Shown here: positions 57,880-64,000 of the stretch, in pieces | Layout: each line of letters opens with the position of its first letter | How positions within the stretch are numbered: the first letter of the stretch is position 1 | Assembly: GCF_001942625.1 (NCBI RefSeq) | Contig: NZ_MLCL01000029.1 | Coordinates: 310,001 to 374,000, forward strand | DNA: 64,000 nucleotides | Direction of reading: 5' to 3' | Origin: Mycobacterium syngnathidarum | GTDB lineage: Bacteria > Actinomycetota > Actinomycetes > Mycobacteriales > Mycobacteriaceae | The notes under the pieces: model-generated | The model's input: only the letters and a program-made list of their open reading frames with translations | Told to the model about the DNA's origin: nothing | Database searches by the model: none | Position numbers and translations under genes: made by a program

Positions 57880-58986
57880 ATGAAGACACGTGCTGCAGTG
57901 CTGTGGGGCCTAGGAGAAAAGTGGGAAGTCGAGGACATCGAGTTGGATCCTCCCGGCCCCGATGAAGTGCTCGTCCAGCTGACCGCGACCGGGTTGTGCC
58001 ATTCCGACGAACACCTCGTGACCGGCGACCTGCCCATTCCGCTGCCCGTCGTCGGTGGCCACGAGGGTGCCGGCACCGTGGTCGAAGTGGGTGCGGGTGT
58101 CGAGAACGTCGCCGAGGGCGATTCGGTGATCCTGACGTTCCTGCCGTCGTGCGGGCACTGTTCCTATTGCGCGCGGGGGATGGGGAACATGTGCGACTTG
58201 GGTGCCGCGCTCATGATGGGACCCCAGATCGACGGCACTTACCGTTTCCATGCCAGGGGTGAGGACGTCGGCCAGATGTGCCTGCTGGGCACGTTCTCGG
58301 AATACACCGTGGTCCCCAAGGCGTCTCTGGTCAAAATCGACCAGGGGACACCGCTGGACAAGGCGGCGTTGATCGGGTGTGGTGTGACGACCGGGTACGG
58401 GTCGGCGGTGCGCACCGGTGAGGTGCGTGCCGGGGATACCGTGGCGGTGATCGGAGCCGGTGGCATCGGCATGAATGCGATTCAGGGTGCCCGCATCGCG
58501 GGCGCGTTGAACATCGTGGCTGTCGATCCGGTGGCGTTCAAGCGTGAACAAGCCGGCGGTTTCGGTGCGACGCATGCCGTTGCCACGATCGACGAGGCCT
58601 GGTCACTGATCAGTGACATCACCCGCGGCAAACTCGCCGATGTCTGCGTCTTGACCACCGATGTCGCCGAAGGGTCCTACATCGGCGAGGCGCTGTCCTT
58701 GGTCGGTAAACGCGGCCGTGTGGTCGTTACCGCGATCGGGCACCCCGAAGACACCTCGATGTCGGGTTCACTGCTGGAATTGACGCTGTATGAAAAGCAG
58801 ATCCGCGGCGCTCTGTACGGTTCTTCGAACGCCGCCCACGACATCCCGCGGCTCGTCGAGCTCTACAACGCCGGACACCTCAAGCTGGATGAGCTGATCA
58901 CCCGTGAGTACACCCTCGATCAGATCAACGAAGGCTACGCGGATATGCGATCGGGCCGCAACATCCGAGGACTCATCCGATTCTGA
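57880..58986 (+). CDS. NDMA-dependent (mycofactocin-type) alcohol dehydrogenase
   Basis: A 368-residue zinc MDR dehydrogenase. It begins MKTRAAVLWGLGEKWEVEDIELDPP, typical of the N,N-dimethyl-4-nitrosoaniline-dependent group whose NAD is non-exchangeable and reoxidised through mycofactocin. Catalytic zinc ligands are in GLCHSDEH and GGHEGAG. The structural zinc lobe is FLPSCGHCSYCARGMGNMC with four cysteines, and the cofactor loop is AVIGAGGIGMNAIQGARIAGA. Ribosome site AAGGAG at 6 nt supports ATG 57880. As the last gene of the alkane island it would oxidise the 1-alkanol from CYP153. Confidence 0.9.
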   Translation: MKTRAAVLWGLGEKWEVEDIELDPPGPDEVLVQLTATGLCHSDEHLVTGDLPIPLPVVGGHEGAGTVVEVGAGVENVAEGDSVILTFLPSCGHCSYCARGMGNMCDLGAALMMGPQIDGTYRFHARGEDVGQMCLLGTFSEYTVVPKASLVKIDQGTPLDKAALIGCGVTTGYGSAVRTGEVRAGDTVAVIGAGGIGMNAIQGARIAGALNIVAVDPVAFKREQAGGFGATHAVATIDEAWSLISDITRGKLADVCVLTTDVAEGSYIGEALSLVGKRGRVVVTAIGHPEDTSMSGSLLELTLYEKQIRGALYGSSNAAHDIPRLVELYNAGHLKLDELITREYTLDQINEGYADMRSGRNIRGLIRF

Positions 58987-59263
58987 TAAAGCAGCCGAAG
59001 CGCGGGAGCGCGACCACGGGAGCAAGCGAGCTGAGTACAACGGTTGAGTGCTGCGCGTCTGTGGCTCTTACCGTTGACGTGTTGATGCAGGACTAGCGAT
59101 CGAAAGTCAATGTGCCCCATCGCCATAGGCTGTCGAGATGCGCGGCTGAGGTTGGCTGCGGTCACGCGTGTTGGTGTTGGCACCTACTGTCAGCCGGGAA
59201 GCCGTGATGAAACGTAGCTTTTGACGAGTCTCAACAGTGCTACTGACAAGGAAGGAAGCGGCG
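58987..59263. other. Intergenic gap, end of the alkane island
   Basis: 277 bp with no gene. No T-run terminator was seen after the dehydrogenase. The right end holds the AAGGAAGG ribosome site of the next gene. Confidence 0.4.
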
Positions 59264-60364
59264 ATGACGAGGATTCAAGTTCCCTATCCCCATAGGAGGG
59301 GAGGGCACTGTGGTTCCGGTGCGCTTCGTGACCTTACTGAATGGGCCCAACTCGGATGGGGGACAGAAGCACTCAGTGAAGGATTGGTCTTCACCCTCGG
59401 CGGAGTCTTGGACTTCTCGTACGTCCGCTCTACGCAGTTGTTCCCCCAGGTGTACCTGGTAGGACGAGGAAGCGACCTGGAACAGGATTACCTCTCCCGG
59501 GTTGGCGCAAAGTTCGTCGTGCGATCGACCGATGACCCGGACGTGGGATGGGCATTTGTGACCGACGAAATCGACAAAGGTCGACCCGTCATGGTCTGGG
59601 CTGACATCGGCGAACTTCCTTACCTGCGCGTCCGATTGCACATGAGCCGTCACGACATTGTCATCACCGGATACGATGACGAACAACGGGTCGCCTATGT
59701 GGTCGATAATGACCGCGAGACAACCCAGACGGTGGCCTACGACGACCTACGCCGGGCGCGGTCCTCGGTCGGGTTTCCCACACCTACCCGGCACACCACA
59801 TATCACGTCGACTGGCCAGAGCGAGTGCCAGACCTTGGGCCGATCGCGGCCGCTGCACTCGCCGCGAGCGCAGCGTTCATGCGCGGCGGTGCCGTAGGTG
59901 CGCCGCTACTGCGCATCGAGGCAGCTGAAGTCGAATCTTCCGGTTTGAAGGGTGTGCAGGACTTCGCCGATGACGTAGGGCATTGGCCAACGCTGTTCGA
60001 TGACGATGCCCTGACCGCGGCATTGTTCGGGCTCGGGGCGTTCATCGAGAAAGCCGGTACCGGCGGCGGGCTCTTTCGTACGCTGCAGGCAGACGGTTGC
60101 CAGAACATCGCCGATCTCCTAGATGACGCCGCCACTGCCGAAGCGGCTGCCGCGGCCCGACATGCTTCCAAAGCGTGGTCTACGCTTGCGGCCGCAGCCA
60201 CGGATGCCGGCACATCGCTACGGAGTCGTAGTCTAGCTGCGGCCAAAGTCGCCGCGACGATCCCGGACGCCGAAACGCGCCTCGTCGAAGCCCTCGAAAC
60301 GGCCAGTCGATCCGTTGGCACTGTCGATACCGGCATCGAAGCTCATCTGAAAGGCTATCTGTGA
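59264..60364 (+). CDS. BtrH_N/DUF4872-type cysteine acyltransferase-like protein
   Basis: A 366-residue cytoplasmic protein from ATG 59264 (ribosome site AAGGAAGG). The N-terminal half has the BtrH_N pattern: HRRGGHCGSGALRDLTEW with a presumed nucleophile Cys, then SEGLVFTLGGVLDFSYVR, GRPVMVWADIGELPY and SRHDIVITGYDDEQRVAYVVDND, a papain-like/C39-like core with the His in HDIVI. The C-terminal half is an Ala-rich helical DUF4872-like domain. BtrH itself transfers an acyl group from an acyl-carrier protein in butirosin synthesis. No biosynthetic genes are nearby, so the partner is unknown. Confidence 0.7.
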   Translation: MTRIQVPYPHRRGGHCGSGALRDLTEWAQLGWGTEALSEGLVFTLGGVLDFSYVRSTQLFPQVYLVGRGSDLEQDYLSRVGAKFVVRSTDDPDVGWAFVTDEIDKGRPVMVWADIGELPYLRVRLHMSRHDIVITGYDDEQRVAYVVDNDRETTQTVAYDDLRRARSSVGFPTPTRHTTYHVDWPERVPDLGPIAAAALAASAAFMRGGAVGAPLLRIEAAEVESSGLKGVQDFADDVGHWPTLFDDDALTAALFGLGAFIEKAGTGGGLFRTLQADGCQNIADLLDDAATAEAAAAARHASKAWSTLAAAATDAGTSLRSRSLAAAKVAATIPDAETRLVEALETASRSVGTVDTGIEAHLKGYL

Positions 60365-60621
60365 GTGGCACTTCAAATCAATCGAGTTTCCTGAAGACTA
60401 CTGGTTTCTCGATTGGCAGCATGACGATGTTCAGCGCTTCGCCCAGAACGCGGTCGGTGACGTTCGTGACCCTTGTGCAGAAGGCGAGGTTGACCGTCAC
60501 CGCTGTGGGGGACAGGATTTGGTATGACCCCTATAGCACCGACGACGACCCCGAGCATTATCGGGCGAGCTATGCGGCGACAGCGTCGAGGGCGTATTGC
60601 GGGGCAGGACCAAATGGCTGA
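60361..60621 (+). CDS. Doubtful small ORF overlapping the BtrH-like gene
   Basis: An 86-codon frame from GTG 60361 in a 4-nt GTGA overlap with the preceding stop, an arrangement typical of coupled genes. The product is Ser/Thr/Arg-rich, unlike a normal folded protein, and shows no motif. Other frames are also open for more than 50 codons, so the true coding frame, if any, is unclear. Confidence 0.25.
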   Translation: MSGTSNQSSFLKTTGFSIGSMTMFSASPRTRSVTFVTLVQKARLTVTAVGDRIWYDPYSTDDDPEHYRASYAATASRAYCGAGPNG

Positions 60622-60780
60622 TAGTGACGGAACTGGAAGGTGTACCGCAGCGATGATCTCGGCGGGCTAACGAGTCCTTTACATACTGTCTTCGGGCGAT
60701 CAGCCCAGCCGACGTCGGCGCAGTTCTTCAGTCGCATGGTGGTCCATGCACTGCGTGGTCCTATTTAGGAGGATTTCGTC
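60622..60780. other. Gap upstream of thioesterase
   Basis: No gene. The right end has a strong ribosome site, TAGGAGGA at 60766-60773, but no ATG, GTG or TTG follows in the thioesterase frame. Confidence 0.4.
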
Positions 60781-61329
60781 ATCGACGAGCAAGCGGAAGA
60801 AGATTCGGCCATCGCGTGGTGGCATAACTTTCAGAATCGTGTTATCGCCGCCGACGGCGACTACCTCGATGCGCACCATCCGTGGTGCCTTGGTTGCGGC
60901 ACAGACAATCCGCACGGTCATCGCCTGCGAGCGCGTCGGCGTGGCGACGGGGTGGGCGCCAGGCATATCTTCGACGGCCGACATCGCGGCGCACCCGGGA
61001 TCGCACATGGCGGCGCAGTCATGACGGTTCTTGACGACACGGTGGGCATGCTGCTCTACGTCGTCGGTGAGATGGCCGTCACCCGTAAGCTCGACACCGA
61101 GTTCTTCGCGCCGGTATTGCTGGGGGTTCCCTACGAGGTCAGCGCGGAGCTCGTGTCCAGAACCGGCCGGAAACTCGAAGTGCGGACAGAATTGCGCGAG
61201 GAAGCCACCGGCCAGCTGGTCGCGTCCGCGTCCGGGTTATTCGTCGTCGTCACGCTGGATCACTTCACTAGCTCCATACAGAAGGCGTCGTCAATACGCT
61301 GCACTGCGCGACCACCCTGGGAAGGATGA
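60781..61329 (+). CDS. Hotdog thioesterase without a canonical start codon
   Basis: The frame is open from 60769, after TAG 60766-60768. It encodes a hotdog protein with an N-terminal HHPWCLGCGTDNPHGHRLRAR block, GAPGIAHGGAVMTVLDDTVGM with the HGG motif, and EFFAPVLLGVPYEVSAEL, a THEM4/acyl-CoA thioesterase-like arrangement. A ribosome site lies at 60766-60773, but the in-frame codons at suitable spacing are GTC 60778 and ATC 60781. The first canonical start is GTG 60952, which would delete the CLGCG block. A rare ATC start, a start lost by mutation, or a sequencing error are the options. The start given is nominal. Confidence 0.6.
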   Translation: MDEQAEEDSAIAWWHNFQNRVIAADGDYLDAHHPWCLGCGTDNPHGHRLRARRRGDGVGARHIFDGRHRGAPGIAHGGAVMTVLDDTVGMLLYVVGEMAVTRKLDTEFFAPVLLGVPYEVSAELVSRTGRKLEVRTELREEATGQLVASASGLFVVVTLDHFTSSIQKASSIRCTARPPWEG

Positions 61330-61491
61330 CTCAACCCGTAAATCTGCTCATTTTTCAACCGGCGCAGGCTGCTCAGGATTGAACCGGGGCCGACAGGGGG
61401 TTTGCTAAGCAAACGCGTACTCGACCACATCGTGGTGTACCAGCCTTCGGTAGCGTGACGCCGCAGCGTGTCGGCGAAAATACCGCCGGTC
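61330..61491. other. Convergent gap
   Basis: 162 bp between the thioesterase stop and the stop of the minus-strand TetR gene, with no gene or clear terminator. Confidence 0.4.
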
Positions 61492-62181
61492 TCATCTGTT
61501 GTGGCCCGCCGGGGAGTTGATATCGACCTGGATGTGCGAAGCGGCCGGGTCAGGTTTCTGGCCGAGGGTATACAGGCCAAGACTGCCGAGAAAACCCGCA
61601 CAATGCTCGATAAGCACTTCGGTCGATAGGTTTAGTTGTCCGTCTATCCAGCGACGGAGAATCTCGAACAGGCCCCCGACACCGTAGGTAGCGGCGAGAT
61701 CTGCGACCTGAATCACCTCGCTGGGTATATCGAGATGCAGGCGGGCCTCTCTGAGGACGAGCTCCGCAAATTCGGACATCAGTTCGCTTCGCAGCTGCCG
61801 AAGCAGGGGTTCAGCGCCCGATTCGACAAACAATATGCGGGCCATGCTGGGATCGTTCTCGATCATCTGAACCAGGGCCTTTATCGGAGCGTAAGCGAGT
61901 TCTTGAGGAGCAACGGTGTCATCCGGTATCGCCTTGGTGATCACGGCTTGGAAGGTGGTGGAGATCTTGGTGAACATCGCACGCAGGAGCGCGTCTCTGT
62001 CGCGAAACTGCTGGTAGAAGTACCGGCTCGTCACTCCTGACTCCGTACACACAGCGGTCACGGTGCACGCGGCGGCTCCCTGCTTGCCCATGAGCGCGAC
62101 CGCGGCGTCAATCAGCAGTGCGCGGCGCTGCGCATCGCGTTGAGTTGCGGACAGCCCGCCATAAACACGTGCTGGACTCAT
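61492..62181 (-). CDS. TetR-family transcriptional regulator
   Basis: A 229-residue regulator starting at ATG 62181. The helix-turn-helix is RRALLIDAAVALMGKQGAAACTVTAVCTESGVTSRYFYQQFRDRDALLRAMF. The YFYQQFRDRDAL form is common in mycobacterial TetR proteins near fatty acid and alkane genes. It diverges from the PF10118 diiron protein across 73 bp and probably controls it. The ligand is unknown. Confidence 0.87.
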   Translation of the reverse strand: MSPARVYGGLSATQRDAQRRALLIDAAVALMGKQGAAACTVTAVCTESGVTSRYFYQQFRDRDALLRAMFTKISTTFQAVITKAIPDDTVAPQELAYAPIKALVQMIENDPSMARILFVESGAEPLLRQLRSELMSEFAELVLREARLHLDIPSEVIQVADLAATYGVGGLFEILRRWIDGQLNLSTEVLIEHCAGFLGSLGLYTLGQKPDPAASHIQVDINSPAGHNR

Positions 62182-62254
62182 GCCCTACATTCTGGCAGTC
62201 TCATGTGACAAGGCCTAAAGTCAGATCACGCAACGGAGGAAGGACCCCGTCAAG

Positions 62255-63124
62255 ATGCCGGAAGATCGAGCCTCGACCAAGAGCCGTGTATTGCCAAAAC
62301 CCCGGCGCGTTCGTTTCCCCATGCCCACCTCCACGAAGCGGCGACACTTCGTGGATGGCGACCTGGTGATGAGCCATTTCATCTCGGTGCTTTCTGCGAC
62401 CTTCCCGGAAGGGGAAGACTTCTTCATCCGCTCGGTCAAGTATTTCCAGAGTTCCATCGACGATCCCCAATTGCTGACAGCGGTCAAGGGTTTCATCGGG
62501 CAAGAGGCCACACACCGACACCAGCATCGGCTCCTCAACGAACGGCTCCAGGCCATGGGTTATCCGACCGCGCGGATCGACCGCCACGTCGCACGCCTGA
62601 TCAAGCGATTGGAGCGGCGCTTTTCGCCAGAAATGCGGCTGTCGATGACCTCTGCATTGGAGCACTACACCGCGACGCTCGCTGAAATCATTCTCACCAG
62701 CGATGACGCGCAGAAGCTCATCGGACAGACAGAGGTTCGACCGATTCTGCTGTGGCATGCGTTCGAGGAGTCGGAGCACAAAGCCGTCGCCTTCGACGCC
62801 TATCGGCTGATTGGAGGCACCGAGCGCACCCGCGTACGGGGCATGCGGATCGCCTCTGCAATTCTGTTCGGCGAACTCATTCTGCAGACTGCGCTGTCGA
62901 TGGCCTCTGACAAGGCCTCGTATAACCCGGTCACGTTGGTGCGTAGCCTACGTCGCTTCAGTCGCACCCCGATGTTCACCGCCGATGCGCTGCAGCGATT
63001 CCGTTCGTACAACCGCCCCGGCTTCCACCCTGATGATTGGGACAGCACCGCGGTCCTGGAGCGATGGAGCAAGGAACTGTTCGACCAAGACGGCTCACAG
63101 AAGGTCATCGCTCAGCCGGGGTAG
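62255..63124 (+). CDS. PF10118 ferritin-like diiron 'metal-dependent hydrolase'
   Basis: A 289-residue protein of the PF10118 family, named as a metal-dependent hydrolase but with a ferritin-like four-helix bundle. Candidate diiron ligands are Glu in SATFPEGEDFF, Glu and His in GFIGQEATHRHQH, Glu in SALEHYTATLAE and the ExxxH pair in AFEESEHKAVAFDAY. ATG 62255 follows a GGAGGAAGGA ribosome site by 10 nt. Family members are abundant in mycobacteria and tend to sit with TetR and lipid or hydrocarbon genes. The reaction is not established; a hydroxylase or desaturase-like role is possible. Confidence 0.82.
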   Translation: MPEDRASTKSRVLPKPRRVRFPMPTSTKRRHFVDGDLVMSHFISVLSATFPEGEDFFIRSVKYFQSSIDDPQLLTAVKGFIGQEATHRHQHRLLNERLQAMGYPTARIDRHVARLIKRLERRFSPEMRLSMTSALEHYTATLAEIILTSDDAQKLIGQTEVRPILLWHAFEESEHKAVAFDAYRLIGGTERTRVRGMRIASAILFGELILQTALSMASDKASYNPVTLVRSLRRFSRTPMFTADALQRFRSYNRPGFHPDDWDSTAVLERWSKELFDQDGSQKVIAQPG

Positions 63125-63290
63125 CAAAAGTGCGTGAGGAGGGCGACGCAGAAAGACACTGTTTCTGCGTCGTTCCTCCAAACAATCGACAGCGCGCCTG
63201 TCGTCACGGATTGGATGCCCGGTGGCGGGTCAAGGCGACAGTCATACAGACAAGTGCAGTCGGCCTCGAAACTCACGGAAAGGTTAAGCC
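63125..63290. other. Convergent gap
   Basis: 166 bp between the PF10118 gene and the convergent TetR stop; no gene. Contains a short GCG/CGC-rich stretch but no convincing terminator. Confidence 0.4.
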
Positions 63291-63932
63291 TCAGCCGCTG
63301 ACGACGTAGCGTTGAGCCAAGGTTTCAGCCAGTCGGCTCGTGTGCGCGACCACTTCCTTTTCGGTCACCGCGAGCAAACCGGAGTGCCAGGCCGTGATGA
63401 CTTCGACGAACCCCCCCACCGCAACCAAAGTGTCCATACGAAGGGCCGTCTCGTCGGCGTCTTCTCTGAGATGTGGCCGGCTTGCCTCGACGACCAACTG
63501 CGTTGCCTCCTGCAGCGCCACAGCGCGGCGATCTTGCAGCGGTGAGCTACCTACATGCTGAGCGAGGAGGATGTGCGCCCGGCCAGGATCGCGTGCGATC
63601 CGGTCGACCACGATGGCGATCGCCGCGGTGATGGTTTCGATCGGCGGCCGATCCACACGCTCGTCGAAGAGCGCGGAAACCTCGCCGAGCATGTCATTGC
63701 GAACGCCATCCCACGCTGCGACGAGAAGATCCTCGCGCGTCTTGAAGTCCTCGTAGAAGTATCGATCGTTGAGCCCTGTCCGGGCGCACACGCCGCGCAT
63801 AGTCACTGCGGCCCAACCGCTCTCACTCCAAATCTCGGTCGCAGCCTCGATCAATTGCTGCCGTCGCTCTGCTCGACGCTCAGCACCGGTCCGACCACCC
63901 CAGCGCGTGTTTCTCGACCGCACATCAAACAT
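63291..63932 (-). CDS. TetR-family transcriptional regulator
   Basis: A 213-residue regulator starting at ATG 63932. The helix-turn-helix is RRQQLIEAATEIWSESGWAAVTMRGVCARTGLNDRYFYEDFKTREDLLVAAW, followed by a helical ligand-binding domain. It resembles the regulator at 61492 in style but is clearly a different paralogue. It diverges from a gene that starts at the right edge of the window, its most likely target. Confidence 0.87.
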   Translation of the reverse strand: MFDVRSRNTRWGGRTGAERRAERRQQLIEAATEIWSESGWAAVTMRGVCARTGLNDRYFYEDFKTREDLLVAAWDGVRNDMLGEVSALFDERVDRPPIETITAAIAIVVDRIARDPGRAHILLAQHVGSSPLQDRRAVALQEATQLVVEASRPHLREDADETALRMDTLVAVGGFVEVITAWHSGLLAVTEKEVVAHTSRLAETLAQRYVVSG

Positions 63933-63969
63933 CTTGACAAAACGTCGGGCTCACGACCAAACTGGTGGC

Positions 63970-64000
63970 ATGCGACACCAATGGTGGCTGATGCCCCCAA
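63970..64000 (+). CDS. Start of a divergent gene, truncated by window end
   Basis: A possible start lies 37 bp from the TetR start. ATG 63970 gives an open ten-codon frame to the edge, and ATG 63981 is an alternative in another frame. TTGACA at 63934-63939 could be a -35 element. Too short to identify. Confidence 0.3.
   Translation, partial: MRHQWWLMPP

Overview
The window is G+C-rich chromosomal DNA from an actinobacterium, almost certainly a rapidly growing Mycobacterium/Mycolicibacterium. The evidence is gene content and order: class II DAHP synthase, pknL facing its partner (Rv2175c-like), mptA, idsA2, lppM, an Rv2170-like acetyltransferase, then a complete mycobacterial division and cell-wall (dcw) cluster ending in sepF, yggT and wag31. 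No rRNA, tRNA or CRISPR array was seen. Names come from motif recognition and remembered family sequences; no database search was possible.

Layout. (1) 1-7.4 kb: the end of aroG, a small lipoprotein, pknL diverging from an HTH protein, then minus-strand mptA, idsA2, lppM and a GNAT gene. (2) 7.5-29.5 kb: a DUF3040 membrane protein with a strong terminator, then mraZ-rsmH-ftsL-pbpB-murE-murF-mraY-murD-ftsW-murG-murC-ftsQ-ftsZ-pgeF-yggS-sepF-yggT-wag31 and one small membrane protein, all on the plus strand and mostly joined by 4-nt overlaps. The mraZ leader carries a 10-bp-periodic MraZ-type operator. The mraZ-rsmH junction can form stable hairpins like the actinobacterial mraW RNA motif, which favours a later rsmH start. 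(3) 29.5-44.4 kb: a phosphoribosyltransferase, a glutamine amidotransferase-like protein, a giant nitrate-reductase/flavodoxin/FNR fusion (NasN-like), a LAL-type LuxR regulator, an operon of a plant-type fatty acid alpha-dioxygenase with a catalase-like protein, and an intracellular subtilase with an N-terminal winged helix next to a serine hydrolase.

(4) 44.4-51.4 kb is mosaic accessory DNA: a vapBC pair, a HEPN/ApeA-like gene fragment, a CMD protein, a zinc dehydrogenase, an internally deleted thiolase-like gene, two TetR genes, a PaaI thioesterase, an alpha/beta hydrolase and a frameshifted IS1380-type transposase remnant. (5) 51.4-59.0 kb is a coherent alkane-oxidation island: an AraC regulator diverging from [2Fe-2S] ferredoxin, CYP153-type P450 and ferredoxin reductase, followed by an SCP2-like protein, an AlkK-like acyl-CoA synthetase and an NDMA-dependent alcohol dehydrogenase. 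Together these could convert an alkane to alcohol, aldehyde and, after one further oxidation not encoded here, acyl-CoA. (6) 59-64 kb: a BtrH_N/DUF4872-like protein, a thioesterase without a canonical start codon, two TetR regulators and a PF10118 ferritin-like diiron protein; a divergent gene begins at the right edge.

Several genes appear to be leaderless, with a TAnnnT hexamer 6-8 nt upstream of the start codon. This helped choose starts.
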